A DNA stretch of 64,000 nucleotides from Shimia sp. SK013 (GCF_001292625.1 NZ_LAJH01000005.1:1-64000); one strand, 5' to 3'. Shown: positions 24,737 through 35,351, numbered from the stretch's first letter. The notes: generated by a model from the sequence alone, not told the origin. Numbers and translations are program-made.

Positions 24737-25738
24737 ATGATCAAGACACCGTATCTTTTGTTTCTGGGCGATGCGCCGGATCAGCTGGCCGCCAAGGTTG
24801 CGATTGGCATCAAGGACTGGCGTCCTGAAAACGCTGTGGGGCAGTTCCGGATGGACGGCTGTAAGGCCGATCTCGGGCTGACCGACATGAGCCTTGTTGA
24901 GGCGCGTGAAGCGGGCGCCAAGACGCTGGTGATTGGCGTGGCGAACCGTGGCGGCGTGATTTCCGCAGCATGGAAAAAGGTGCTGGTTATGGCACTGGAA
25001 GAGGGCTTTGATCTGGCCTCTGGTCTGCACAACCTGCTGCGCGAAGAGCCGGACTTGGTGGCTGTGGCTGAGGCGACAGGGCGAGAGTTGCACGATGTGC
25101 GCATTCCCGAGGTCGAGTATCCCATTGCCAACGGCAAAACGCGCACAGGCAAGCGGGTGCTGGCCGTGGGGACGGATTGCTCGGTTGGCAAGATGTACAC
25201 AGCGCTTTGCATGGATGCGGAGATGCGCAAGCGCGGCATGAAGTCGTCGTTCCGCGCCACAGGGCAAACCGGCATTCTGATCACAGGCGATGGCGTGCCG
25301 CTTGATGCTGTGATTGCCGACTTTATGGCCGGATCGGTTGAGTATTTGACGCCCGACAATGACGACGATCACTGGGATCACATCGAGGGGCAGGGCAGTT
25401 TGTTCCATGTGTCTTATTCCGGCGTGACGATGGCGCTCATTCATGGGGGGCAGCCGGATGCATTGATCCTCGCGCATGAGCCGACACGCACCCACATGCG
25501 CGGGTTGCCGGAGTATGATCTGCCATCGTTGCAGGCGCTGCGCGATATGGCTTTGCCGTTGGCAAAAGTTGCCAATCCGGCCTGTCAGGTTGTTGGCGTC
25601 TCCGTGAACACGCAGAACATGGATGAAGATGCCGCCAGGGCCTATCTGGCCGAGGTTGAAGCAGAGATGGGCTTGCCTGCGACCGATCCGTTCCGGTTTG
25701 GGGCTGGTAAGCTGGTGGATGCGCTGGCGGCGGTTTAA
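24737..25738 (+). CDS. dgcN: DgcN (DUF1611 family), D-glutamate catabolism
   Basis: This 333-residue protein has a P-loop-like VLAVGTDCSVGKMYTALCMD and a DUF1611 C-terminal domain (SRATGQTGILI-type segment, then YHVSYSG-type core). DgcN is described as an N-acyltransferase that acts with DgcA in D-glutamate use; the assignment comes from family and from its neighbour dgcA. ATG 24737 follows AAAGGATCGCG. It is separated from dgcA by 121 bp that include a GC-rich hairpin. Confidence 0.88.
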   Translation: MIKTPYLLFLGDAPDQLAAKVAIGIKDWRPENAVGQFRMDGCKADLGLTDMSLVEAREAGAKTLVIGVANRGGVISAAWKKVLVMALEEGFDLASGLHNLLREEPDLVAVAEATGRELHDVRIPEVEYPIANGKTRTGKRVLAVGTDCSVGKMYTALCMDAEMRKRGMKSSFRATGQTGILITGDGVPLDAVIADFMAGSVEYLTPDNDDDHWDHIEGQGSLFHVSYSGVTMALIHGGQPDALILAHEPTRTHMRGLPEYDLPSLQALRDMALPLAKVANPACQVVGVSVNTQNMDEDAARAYLAEVEAEMGLPATDPFRFGAGKLVDALAAV

Positions 25739-25754
25739 GATCGCGGCTGACGGA

Positions 25755-25800
25755 CGGGGGCGCCGCCCCCGGACCCCCGGGATATTTCCGGCAAGAGGAA
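25755..25800. repeat. GC-rich intergenic hairpin between dgcN and dgcA
   Basis: GGGGGCGCCGCCCCC (25756-25770) is a self-complementary hairpin followed by a second CCCCCGGG run and ATATTTCC. This GC-rich block of short inverted repeats is typical of dispersed intergenic elements in Rhodobacteraceae. It may damp read-through from dgcN to dgcA. Confidence 0.5.
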
Positions 25801-25859
25801 GATGCGGGCGGATGTGTTTGCCCGCAGTATTGAGCTCAGCGCAATCTGAAGGGATTCCC

Positions 25860-26822
25860 ATGAAAATCACTGTCACACCTGATGTGTTCAAACTGGCGCA
25901 GGTGTTCACCATTTCGCGCGGTTCGCGGACTGAGGCGAAGGTTTTGACCGTGCGCATCGAGGATGACGGGCATGTGGGTTGGGGTGAATGTGTGCCTTAT
26001 GCGCGGTATGGTGAGACGCTTGAGAGCGTCACTGCAGAGATCGAAAGCGTTAAAGGGCCAGTGAACCGTGCGGGGCTTTATACGTTGCCAGCAGGCGCGG
26101 CGCGCAACGCGCTGGATTGTGCGCTTTGGGATTTGGAATGCAAGAAGGCCAGTAAACGGGCGTGGGAGTTGGCGGGATTGCCCGCGCCAAAGCCCGAGAT
26201 CACAGCCTATACGCTGTCGTTGGCGGAACCTGCCGAAATGCAGGCGCAGGCGGCGAAGAATGCGCATCGTCCGCTGCTCAAGATCAAGCTGGGCACGCCG
26301 GATGATATGGCGCGGCTTGAGGCGGTGCGCGCCGGTGCGCCAAAGTCGACGATCATTGTGGATGCCAATGAGGGGTGGTCTGCCGAGGTTTATGCCGATC
26401 TTGCACCGCATCTGGTGCGGCTTGGCGTGGCACTTGTGGAGCAACCGTTGCCGGCGGGTGAGGATGAGGCGTTGATCGGGATGGAGCGACCAGTGCCGGT
26501 TTGTGCTGATGAGAGCGCGCATGATTGTTCGACGTTGTCCAAGCTGAAGGGCAAATACGATGTGGTGAACATCAAGCTCGACAAAACGGGTGGTTTAACT
26601 GAGGCGTTGAAGTTGCGCGAAGCGGCATTGGCCGAAGGCTACAAAGTCATGGTCGGCTGTATGGTTGGCAGTTCGTTGGCGATGGCGCCCGCGACGCTGT
26701 TGGCGCAGGGGGCGATGGTGACAGATCTGGATGGGCCACTGTTGCTGGCGGAAGACCGCGACACGCCGCTGGTGTTTGACGAGGCAGGTGTGCATCCTCC
26801 GTGCGCGGCGCTCTGGGGCTAA
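25860..26822 (+). CDS. dgcA: DgcA, N-acetyl-D-glutamate racemase / dipeptide-epimerase-like enolase
   Basis: This 320-residue enolase-superfamily protein of the muconate-lactonising type has the Lys of LKIKLG, the metal ligands in VDANEGW, EQPLPAG and ADESAHD, and the second Lys in VNIKLDKTGG. These are the dipeptide epimerase signature. With DgcN it should convert D-glutamate to L-glutamate by way of N-acetyl intermediates. ATG 25860 has GAAGGGAT upstream. Confidence 0.9.
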   Translation: MKITVTPDVFKLAQVFTISRGSRTEAKVLTVRIEDDGHVGWGECVPYARYGETLESVTAEIESVKGPVNRAGLYTLPAGAARNALDCALWDLECKKASKRAWELAGLPAPKPEITAYTLSLAEPAEMQAQAAKNAHRPLLKIKLGTPDDMARLEAVRAGAPKSTIIVDANEGWSAEVYADLAPHLVRLGVALVEQPLPAGEDEALIGMERPVPVCADESAHDCSTLSKLKGKYDVVNIKLDKTGGLTEALKLREAALAEGYKVMVGCMVGSSLAMAPATLLAQGAMVTDLDGPLLLAEDRDTPLVFDEAGVHPPCAALWG

Positions 26823-26985
26823 ATTATTGGGCGCGACGGACATGGCCAACGCAGCTGAAAACAAACGCGACCTGATTGAGGGGCGCACGGCGCAGGTTGG
26901 ATGATACTGTTGCGGCAATGAAAGCCGTTGCGAAATCCGTGTGAATACCGCACATCAAGGCAATTGAGACAGGAAGGATGATCAG

Positions 26986-27846
26986 ATGAGCCGCACCGTT
27001 TACGTCAATGGCGAGTACCTGCCGGAAGAAGACGCCAAGATTTCGATTTTCGACAGAGGCTTCCTGATGGCGGACGCGGTCTATGAAGTGACGTCTGTTC
27101 TGGACGGCAAGCTGATCGATTTTGAAGGCCATGCGGTGCGCCTCAAGCGCTCGTTGGATGAATTGGACATGGCAGAGCCTTGCACCAAAGACGAATTGTT
27201 GGCGATCCACCGCAAGCTGGTAGAAGACAACGGCATCGTTGAGGGGCTGGTGTATTTGCAAGTCACGCGCGGCAGCGATGGCGACCGTGATTTCGTGTTC
27301 CCGTCCGAGGACACACCGCCGTCGATTGTGCTGTTCACGCAGAACAAGCCGGGTCTGGCGGACAGCCCTGCGGCCAAGAAGGGTGCAAAGATCATTTCGA
27401 TTGAGGACATCCGTTGGGGTCGACGTGACATCAAAACGGTTCAGCTGCTCTATCCGTCGATGGGCAAGATGATGGCCAAGAAAGCGGGCTGCGATGATGC
27501 GTGGCTGGTTGAGGATGGTCATGTGACCGAGGGCACGTCCAACAACGCCTATTTCGTCAAAGACGGTGTAATCGTGACGCGGCCATTGTCCAACGACATC
27601 CTGCACGGGATCACCCGCAAGGCTGTGTTGCGCATGGCGGCCGAGGCGCAGCTTAAGATTGAGGAGCGTCTGTTCACCATTGAGGAAGCGCAAGGTGCAG
27701 ACGAGGCGTTTACCACTTCGGCCAGCGCGTTTGTGATGCCGGTTGTGGAAATCGACGGCGTGGCGCTGGGCGCGGGGACGCCGGGCCCGATTGCGACCCG
27801 TTTGCGCGAGATTTACTTGGATGAGAGCCTGAAAGCGGCGATCTGA
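26986..27846 (+). CDS. D-amino-acid transaminase (class IV aminotransferase)
   Basis: This 286-residue PLP enzyme has the fold-type IV N-terminus VYVNGEYLPEEDAKISIFDR followed by GFLMADAVYEV. The PLP lysine is probably in DIKTVQLLYPSMGK, and the cofactor-binding EGTSNNAYFV follows. The sequence is D-amino-acid-transaminase-like rather than IlvE-like, moving amino groups between D-amino acids and keto acids. It follows dgcA by 163 bp in the same direction and ends in a strong terminator, so it forms one D-amino-acid catabolic unit with dgcN-dgcA. Confidence 0.88.
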   Translation: MSRTVYVNGEYLPEEDAKISIFDRGFLMADAVYEVTSVLDGKLIDFEGHAVRLKRSLDELDMAEPCTKDELLAIHRKLVEDNGIVEGLVYLQVTRGSDGDRDFVFPSEDTPPSIVLFTQNKPGLADSPAAKKGAKIISIEDIRWGRRDIKTVQLLYPSMGKMMAKKAGCDDAWLVEDGHVTEGTSNNAYFVKDGVIVTRPLSNDILHGITRKAVLRMAAEAQLKIEERLFTIEEAQGADEAFTTSASAFVMPVVEIDGVALGAGTPGPIATRLREIYLDESLKAAI

Positions 27847-27896
27847 TTTTTTTCAGAGCGGTGCGCGGAGACTGCGCACGCCGCAGGAACGCGAAA

Positions 27897-27923
27897 GGCG
27901 GGGCTTAGGCCCCGCCTTTTTTT
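27897..27923 (+). terminator. Intrinsic terminator of the D-amino-acid unit
   Basis: A perfect 8-bp stem GGCGGGGC/GCCCCGCC with a TTAG loop is followed by seven T residues, 51 bp after the transaminase stop. Confidence 0.92.
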
Positions 27924-27973
27924 GGTTTGGTTTTGCCAAACGCAGTCGCGTGCCGCGCAGAGGCGTGCGTCTG

Positions 27974-29635
27974 TCAGTAACTGAACGCGATCGACAGGGC
28001 AGCAACGCCTTCGGCGGTCATGTTTTCAAGAACTATCGCGGTTTCAGCAGGAACCGCTACGGGGCCTGAGCCGCTGTCCTCGGTGCCCCAGATGTCGATG
28101 GTGGCAATGCCGGTCGCGGCATCAAAGCTGACAGACCAATCCATGTTGTCCACCGCCGCGTCGCTGGAAATCGCGATGGTGATGGCTTCGTTTACCGGGT
28201 CCAGATCCGCGATGGTCACGGCGTCATATCCCGCGCCGAAATCAAAGCCGAGGCCGAATTCGTCCTGACCTTCGCCACCGACAAGCGTGTCGCCGTTGTC
28301 GCCGACCACAACATCGTTGCCATAGCCGCCGCTGACCCAGTCGGCCTCGGCATCAAAGGTCTCGTAGTCGGCGCCGGACACGGTGTCATCGCCCAGCCCG
28401 CCAAGGAGCGTGTCTGCGCCCTCGGCATCTTGCAGCCAGTCGTCACCCTGACCGCCGCGCACCAGATCGTCGCCACCTTCGTCAGTTGTGGTTGAACCGT
28501 CGTAGCCGTAAAAGTCGTTGCCGGCGCCGCCGACAACAGTGTCGTCGCCTTCGCCGCCGGAAATGGTGTCATTGCCATCCCCGCCAACCAAGCGGTCCTC
28601 ATCCGCGCCGCCGTCGACGCTGTCGTTGCCGTCCCCGCCTGTGAGGAGGTCGTCACCAGCGCCGCCCGAGAGCGTGTCGTCGCCGGCGCCGCCGCGAACA
28701 GTTTCATCAGCGTCTGTGCCTGTGTGCGTATCAGCGCCATCCGTCAGAACCACTTCGGCGGTTTCCGGTGCTGTGCCGGATTCCACTTCGGAAAGATCGT
28801 CGGCAAATAGAAGGTTGAGGGCGGCCACGCTGGCGGTGTCCATGTTCTCCAATATCAGAACGGTTTCGGGGGGCAGGGCGACAGGGCCGCTGCCGGTGTC
28901 TTCGTTGCCCCAAATGTCGATGGTGGCGATGCCGGTGGCCTCATCAAGGTTGACGGACCATTCCAGCGAGCCGGGAACGATGTCGCCGGATACAGCCAGT
29001 GTCAGGGCTTCGGTGGCGGATTCAAAATCGGTGATGGTCACCGCATCAAAACCCTGACCGAACTCAAATCCGATGCCGAACGTGTCCACGCCAGCGCCGC
29101 CGTTGATGGTGTCGCCATTGTCGCCAAGAATTACGTCGTCGCCGTAGCCGCCACCCAGCAGATCGGCCTCGTCATCCAGAACGCCGGATTGTGCGCCGAT
29201 CAGTGTGTCTTCGTTCAGGCCGCCCAAAAGGGTGTCCGCGCCGGTGATGTCATATAGCCAGTCGTTGCCGCTGCCGCCGCGTACGGTGTCGTTGCCGCCT
29301 TCGTCCGCGCCGTCGCCACCGTAGATGTCGTTGCCGCCACCCAAAGCGATGCGGTCATCATCGGCGCCGCCAGATATGACGTCGTTGCCGCCGCCGGACA
29401 GAATCCAGTCATTGCCGCCACCGCCGTTGAGCGTGTCATTGCCGTCGCCGCCCGAGAGCGTGTCGTCCGCGGTGGTTCCGTCAATCAGTACGGAGACATC
29501 GGCCACCGGAAGCTCTTCCGGATCGGGATCAGGGGTGCCTGTGTCGGCTGGGGATGAAAATTCATCGTCAGGTTCCAGCGTCGCAATGAGGACGCTTCCG
29601 CTGACCACTGTCGCAAGTGCCAATAAACCAATCAT
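27974..29635 (-). CDS. RTX (hemolysin-type calcium-binding) repeat protein with N-terminal anchor
   Basis: This 553-residue protein begins with a hydrophobic signal or anchor (GLLALATVVSGSVLIATLE), followed by two long RTX blocks of GGxGxDxxx nonapeptides. Each block is followed by a beta-rich module (ATGIATIDIWGNEDTGSGPV and a nearly identical second copy), so the protein is an internal duplication of about 220-250 residues. It is strongly acidic, binding calcium at the repeats. A Sec-type N-terminus is unusual for RTX proteins exported by type I secretion; it may be anchored at the inner membrane or be periplasmic. It is monocistronic and convergent with the transaminase. Confidence 0.85.
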   Translation of the reverse strand: MIGLLALATVVSGSVLIATLEPDDEFSSPADTGTPDPDPEELPVADVSVLIDGTTADDTLSGGDGNDTLNGGGGNDWILSGGGNDVISGGADDDRIALGGGNDIYGGDGADEGGNDTVRGGSGNDWLYDITGADTLLGGLNEDTLIGAQSGVLDDEADLLGGGYGDDVILGDNGDTINGGAGVDTFGIGFEFGQGFDAVTITDFESATEALTLAVSGDIVPGSLEWSVNLDEATGIATIDIWGNEDTGSGPVALPPETVLILENMDTASVAALNLLFADDLSEVESGTAPETAEVVLTDGADTHTGTDADETVRGGAGDDTLSGGAGDDLLTGGDGNDSVDGGADEDRLVGGDGNDTISGGEGDDTVVGGAGNDFYGYDGSTTTDEGGDDLVRGGQGDDWLQDAEGADTLLGGLGDDTVSGADYETFDAEADWVSGGYGNDVVVGDNGDTLVGGEGQDEFGLGFDFGAGYDAVTIADLDPVNEAITIAISSDAAVDNMDWSVSFDAATGIATIDIWGTEDSGSGPVAVPAETAIVLENMTAEGVAALSIAFSY

Positions 29636-29747
29636 TTTCTGCCCCTAAACGGTTTTGCTTGGGGAAAGAGCTACCGAGTAAATTTACCGAAAATTGGCGC
29701 CAAATTAGAAACAATTGTGGCAAATGTGGCCGCAATGTGTTGGGGGA

Positions 29748-30062
29748 TCAGTCTTTTCCGCCGACGTTTTCCTTGAAAGAGACCTCGAATTCGGCCTGCT
29801 TTTCAGGGTTGGCGTCGGTCTGGTAGGTGGCTTTCCAGTCGTCCATTGTCATGCCGTAGAAAATATCGCGGGCTTGGTTTTTGTCCATCTCGATGCCGCG
29901 TTCGTTTGCGGCCTCTTGATACCAGCGTGACAGACAGTTGCGGCAAAATCCGGCGAGGTTCATCATGTCGATGTTTTGCACATCGGTGCGCTTGTCCATC
30001 AGATGGTCGCGCAGAGTGCGAAAAGCGGCGGCTTCGAGTTCGATCTGGGTTTGCTTGTCCAT
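29748..30062 (-). CDS. DUF1244 family protein
   Basis: This 104-residue protein contains the conserved AGFCRNCLSRWYQEAANERG and YGMTMDDWKATYQ of DUF1244, a small alphaproteobacterial/gammaproteobacterial family of unknown function. ATG 30062 has AGGAGG (30069-30074 complement) 6 nt upstream; the longer upstream frame is rejected. Confidence 0.9.
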   Translation of the reverse strand: MDKQTQIELEAAAFRTLRDHLMDKRTDVQNIDMMNLAGFCRNCLSRWYQEAANERGIEMDKNQARDIFYGMTMDDWKATYQTDANPEKQAEFEVSFKENVGGKD

Positions 30063-30125
30063 AGTGTCCTCCTGCGACTGGCTTGGCTTAGGCCTAGCAA
30101 TCCGGCGGCACGGGGGCAAGCGGCG

Positions 30126-30365
30126 TCACATGAACTTGAGCGCGAGCCACGGCACGAGGGCGAAAACAAAGATCAGAAGTTTGTAAAGGGCGAGCCAGTT
30201 GTAAAAAGTCTGGCGGGTGGCGTCTTGGCTGAGGCCAAACATACGGGCATGCAGCGCGGTGGCCCAATCGCCAAGCGCATAAATCACCACCGCGGCAAAG
30301 CTGAGGACAACGAGGTGGATCACCGCCATCCATCCGAAGAAAGTGGCCAGAGTTGCGAGGGTCAT
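30126..30365 (-). CDS. Small membrane protein, DUF6868-like
   Basis: This 79-residue protein has two hydrophobic helices (FGWMAVIHLVVLSFAAVVIY and NWLALYKLLIFVFALVPWLA) and a short HARMFGLSQDATRQ loop. I recognise it as the small two-helix family common in marine Proteobacteria; its function is unknown. ATG 30365 follows AGGAGATCACTC. It precedes the DUF1244 gene by 63 bp in the same direction. Confidence 0.75.
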   Translation of the reverse strand: MTLATLATFFGWMAVIHLVVLSFAAVVIYALGDWATALHARMFGLSQDATRQTFYNWLALYKLLIFVFALVPWLALKFM

Positions 30366-30449
30366 GAGTGATCTCCTTTCCGAACGGTCACCCAATATAT
30401 GGGTATTTGACCCTGTGTTGGCAAGAAAGGCGGCGTTGATTTTGAAGGA

Positions 30450-31193
30450 TTATAAGCCGCTTTCCGCCAGCGCCTCTGTCAGGATGGGCGCCAGTCGTTC
30501 GGCCCAACCGTTTTGCCCCTCAGGCGAGTCGATTTCGTCGTTGCGCAGCTCGACAAGAGTGTTCAGGCGGCCTTGGCGCAGGGCGTGTTGGTCGATGCTG
30601 TCGCCCGGCAGATGGCCGTCATAAGGCACGTTTTCGCCCACGGTCAGATCGGTCTCGCGGCGCAGGCGGGCCAACAGGGCGTGGCTGAAGTCCTGGAAGG
30701 TGCGCGAATAGAGGATGCCGATTTCCCACGGGCGCGGGGCGCGGCCGCTGAGTTTGGGGGAAAAGCTGTGCATGGCGACTACGATGACGTTGTCCCGCGC
30801 GGCTGCAAGGCCTTCGAGTGCTTCATGATAGGGGCGATAAAGCCTGTCGACGCGGCGGGCGATTTCGGCGTCGTCCACATGGCGATTGGCGGGAATGATG
30901 GTGCCGTCATAGAGGCGCATGACCAAAGTCGGATCGTCCATGCCGCGATTGGGGTCGATCACCAGACGGGAAAAGTTGGAACAGATAACCGGTGCGTTCA
31001 GCAGCTCTCCGAGGCGTTGCGAGGTGCCTTTGATGCCCACGTCAAAGGCGATGTGGCGGGACATGTTGTCCGCGCCAATGCCCAGATCGCCACCATTGAT
31101 ATCGGCGGGTACGGAATTTGAGGCATGATCACATGTGATCAGCCAGCGGGCGGGACGGTCAGCGCCGTAGATGGAGAAAGATGTGTTTGTCAT
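30450..31193 (-). CDS. N-formylglutamate amidohydrolase family protein
   Basis: This 247-residue protein has the family's ITCDHASNSVPA, IDPNRGMDDPTLVM and VAMHSFSPKLSG motifs, with the Asp/His/Glu metal ligands. The family hydrolyses N-formyl-L-glutamate (histidine degradation) but also includes uncharacterised amidohydrolases. No hut genes are nearby, so the substrate is uncertain. I prefer start MTNTSFSIYG at 31193; the frame stays open to 31217. Confidence 0.88.
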   Translation of the reverse strand: MTNTSFSIYGADRPARWLITCDHASNSVPADINGGDLGIGADNMSRHIAFDVGIKGTSQRLGELLNAPVICSNFSRLVIDPNRGMDDPTLVMRLYDGTIIPANRHVDDAEIARRVDRLYRPYHEALEGLAAARDNVIVVAMHSFSPKLSGRAPRPWEIGILYSRTFQDFSHALLARLRRETDLTVGENVPYDGHLPGDSIDQHALRQGRLNTLVELRNDEIDSPEGQNGWAERLAPILTEALAESGL

Positions 31194-31354
31194 TTGCCTG
31201 TCACCGGTTTGGTACACATCTATTCCAGTTCAATTCGAAAGGAAATCCGGGCGCTGAATGTTGCTTTTGTTAGCGTTAACAAGTATCGGGGTCAGCAAGA
31301 GCGATGTAGCAGGCTCACCTAAGGGTAAGACGCCAGTTCGGGGATGATGACACT

Positions 31355-32800
<1,446 letters not shown>

Positions 32801-32837
32801 CGTGTGCCCGGACCATCCGGGGTAACCACACGATACT

Positions 32838-33065
32838 ATGACCACTGACTATCTGATCGCGATCGGCGCCTTGATCGGGCTGTTTTCCATACCGGCAATG
32901 TTGTCGGGCTATGCCGATGAACGGCGCCCCACCAAGGCGATGGCGGCGTTCATTCTGGCGGCGTCCATTCTGGCGACAGGGTGGATTCTGGATCCGTCCA
33001 GATACTCGATTGCCGAGCTGCCCAATGTGATTGTGCGCGTGATTGCCTATATGATGCATTCCTGA
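32838..33065 (+). CDS. Small two-helix membrane protein
   Basis: This 75-residue protein has hydrophobic segments DYLIAIGALIGLFSIPAMLS and AMAAFILAASILATGWIL, separated by a basic loop (DERRPTKA). I do not recognise a family. It begins 37 bp after pyk in the same direction and could share its transcript. The ribosome site is weak. Confidence 0.65.
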   Translation: MTTDYLIAIGALIGLFSIPAMLSGYADERRPTKAMAAFILAASILATGWILDPSRYSIAELPNVIVRVIAYMMHS

Positions 33066-33205
33066 AGAACGGGCACTGGCAAAAGCCGCATTAATCGCTT
33101 GCAGAGTCAGTAAAGGCGGACTATACGGCGCCTCTATTCGCGCGACCGGCCTGAAAGGCATGCCGAGTCGCGTTTGTCACCGACCGAATACTAAAGGAGA
33201 CGGAA

Positions 33206-33406
33206 ATGCCTAAGATGAAGACAAAGTCGAGCGCCAAAAAGCGCTTTAAGGTCACTGCGACCGGCAAAGTTTTGGCAGGCCAGGCGGGTAAACGCCACGG
33301 CATGATCAAACGCACTCGCAAATTTATTCGTAACGCTCGTGGCACGACTACTCTGTCCGCCCCCGACGCAAAAATCGTCAAGGGCTTTATGCCCTACGAT
33401 CGCTAA
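33206..33406 (+). CDS. rpmI: 50S ribosomal protein L35
   Basis: This 66-residue, highly basic protein is the usual size of L35 and starts [20 protein letters not shown], with the conserved GKRHGMIKR. An AAAGGAGA ribosome site sits 8 nt upstream. It is followed 14 bp later by rplT. The 140 bp before it probably contain the promoter and the leader region. Confidence 0.97.
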   Translation: MPKMKTKSSAKKRFKVTATGKVLAGQAGKRHGMIKRTRKFIRNARGTTTLSAPDAKIVKGFMPYDR

Positions 33407-33420
33407 GAGGAGATTGAGAT

Positions 33421-33786
33421 ATGTCCCGCGTTAAAGGTGGAACCGTAACCCACGCCCGTCACAAGAAGATCATCAAAGCCGCAAAAGGTTATTATGGTCG
33501 TCGCAAAAATACGTTCAAGGTAGCGTCGCAGGCCGTCGATAAGGCGAACCAGTACGCAACACGCGACCGTAAGAATCGTAAGCGTAATTTCCGCGCGCTG
33601 TGGATCCAGCGTATCAACGCTGCGGTACGTGCGCATGACGAAGCCCTGACATACAGCCGCTTCATCAATGGTCTGAACCTGGCCGGCATCGAAGTGGACC
33701 GTAAGGTTCTGGCCGACCTCGCCGTACACGAGCCCGATGCGTTCACCGCGATCGTTGAGCAGGCGCAAGCAGCTCTGGCCGCGTAA
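33421..33786 (+). CDS. rplT: 50S ribosomal protein L20
   Basis: This 121-residue protein begins [19 protein letters not shown] and has the conserved [16 protein letters not shown] and [12 protein letters not shown]20 is an early 23S-rRNA-binding assembly protein and often represses its own operon. It is co-transcribed with rpmI and ends in a strong terminator. No infC is adjacent here. Confidence 0.98.
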   Translation: MSRVKGGTVTHARHKKIIKAAKGYYGRRKNTFKVASQAVDKANQYATRDRKNRKRNFRALWIQRINAAVRAHDEALTYSRFINGLNLAGIEVDRKVLADLAVHEPDAFTAIVEQAQAALAA

Positions 33787-33812
33787 GCGACACAGCAGTT
33801 CAAGATTTGAAA

Positions 33813-33842
33813 GGCCGCTCCGGTAATCGGGGCGGCCTTTTT
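33813..33842 (+). terminator. Intrinsic terminator of rpmI-rplT
   Basis: A GGCCGCTCCG/CGGGGCGGCC stem (one G-U pair) with a GTAAT loop is followed by a five-T run. It begins 27 bp after the rplT stop. Confidence 0.92.
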
Positions 33843-33939
33843 CGTGTGATGGTGTTGTTTACCCGCGCCGCAAGTTGACAGGGACGGCGGTGAAGTTCAC
33901 CAACTGAGCCAAACCCTGATTTCAACCCAAAGAAAAGTG

Positions 33940-33974
33940 ACCCGATGCACCGCACATGTGTCGGGTTGTTTTTT
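33940..33974 (+). terminator. Second terminator-like hairpin
   Basis: ACCCGA (33940-33945) pairs with TCGGGT (33961-33966) around an imperfect inner stem, and TGTTTTTT follows. It lies between rplT and the Hint protein and may be a back-up terminator, or attenuate the Hint gene's leader. Confidence 0.5.
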
Positions 33975-34104
33975 GGGCCAAATAAACCTGATATCCACCC
34001 TTTCGCCACAATCCTTTCCTCAAAATTCACCATTCTCGGGCAAAAAGGAGCGCTGTGACCGGTTTCGATTGTCGAGGTGATTTGGTTCTGAGTGAGGGTT
34101 TTAC

Positions 34105-35166
34105 ATGGCGCGTATCAGCGAGCTGCACTATTCGAATGCCTATGCTGCATCGTCTGGTGTTAACGAGTTTCTGGAGGTTGCACTAAACGGCAGCGACGAT
34201 CCCGATGATTTTGTCGTCAGTTTCTACCAAAGCGACGGATCGGTCGGGATCGAAATACCGCTGACGCATCCGGATGTTCAGGTCTCCGTTGATCCGGACA
34301 ATGGCGAAACCATCTATGTGATTTCTGCAGATGACTTCCCGATTTTGTTGACTGACCCAAATGGTGGCGGCAGCAGCAACTATGAGGCCTACGCACTGAG
34401 CAACACCGATACAGGCTCGGTCGTGGACTTTTACGACATCGGCGGCGGTACTCAGAACATTCTGGCGCTGGATGGGGCGGCGGCGGGGGCAATCTCGGAA
34501 AACCTGCCGGTTCTGGTTGGACCCAACTCCACGACCACAACGTTGCAATTCAATCAACCTGATCCGGACACGCTGGCGTTTGAAACCGTGAATCCCGGTG
34601 ACACAGGGCTGGCCTGTTTCGTGGCGGGAGCGCGTATAAGGACATCGCTTGGCTGTCGTGCGGTTGAGACCCTGTCAGTTGGGGATTTGGTGCAAACGCG
34701 GGACCACGGGCCGATGCCGGTACGATGGATTGGTCGCCGCACCGTTTCGGGTCGCGGCGCCTTTGCGCCGGTGCGCCTGGCGCGGGGTGTGCTTGGGGCG
34801 AAGCGCGCGCATTACGTGTCGCAGAACCACCGCATCCTGGTGGAAGGCTGGCGGGCTGAACTGTTTTTCGGCGAGCGCGAGGTGCTTGTACCTGCCAAGG
34901 CGTTGGTGGATGGCGATCGGGTTTTGCTGCGTCAAATGCCGGAAGTGACCTATTTCCACATCATGTTTGACAGCCATCAAATCGTCGAAGCCGACGGTGT
35001 GCCGAGCGAAAGCTTCTTCGCGGGTGCGCAGGCGATACGGGATGTGGATCTGGCCGCGCGCGTCGAATTGCTGTCGCTGTTTCCGGAATTGGCCGAGTCG
35101 GAGTCCGCCTATGGACAAATGGCGCGACCGGTGGCCTCGGTGCGTGTTGGCGGGCTTTTGCAGTAA
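34105..35166 (+). CDS. Hint-domain protein with N-terminal beta-rich domain
   Basis: This is a 353-residue protein. Residues about 1-165 are a beta-rich domain (RISELHYSNAYAASSGVNEF). Residues about 172-320 are a Hint (hedgehog/intein) domain beginning at CFVAGARIRTSLGCRAVETL and carrying the conserved HYVSQNHRILVEG and FFAGAQAI. In inteins the first Cys and the His of such motifs drive self-cleavage. This Rhodobacteraceae family is probably secreted (often type I) and its role is unknown. The Asp/Gly-rich N-terminal domain suits export without a signal peptide. Confidence 0.85.
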   Translation: MARISELHYSNAYAASSGVNEFLEVALNGSDDPDDFVVSFYQSDGSVGIEIPLTHPDVQVSVDPDNGETIYVISADDFPILLTDPNGGGSSNYEAYALSNTDTGSVVDFYDIGGGTQNILALDGAAAGAISENLPVLVGPNSTTTTLQFNQPDPDTLAFETVNPGDTGLACFVAGARIRTSLGCRAVETLSVGDLVQTRDHGPMPVRWIGRRTVSGRGAFAPVRLARGVLGAKRAHYVSQNHRILVEGWRAELFFGEREVLVPAKALVDGDRVLLRQMPEVTYFHIMFDSHQIVEADGVPSESFFAGAQAIRDVDLAARVELLSLFPELAESESAYGQMARPVASVRVGGLLQ

Positions 35167-35272
35167 CCGCGGATAGAATTTTGAGAAACTTCGGCCAGTT
35201 TATGCCGATTCCAAAGGAGAAGTGACCTGTGGTCGCCTGTTCCACCCCGGTGGGCTTGTGTCTCGGCCCAAA

Positions 35273-35290
35273 GCCGCTAGAGGAAGCGGC
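35273..35290. repeat. Short hairpin downstream of the Hint gene
   Basis: GCCGCT/AGCGGC with a 6-nt loop lies 106 bp after the Hint gene and 61 bp before the symporter. It is a weak terminator candidate only. Confidence 0.3.
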
Positions 35291-35351
35291 AAGCGACGCT
35301 TTCTTGAATATTTATTGCGTTTTCTGACAGTGCATTCGACCGGGGCGAGAT

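Noticed and set aside
24437-25957. A 506-residue minus-strand frame
   Set aside because: It is antisense to dgcN and reads as His/Arg/Gln-rich filler, the usual shadow of a GC-rich gene.
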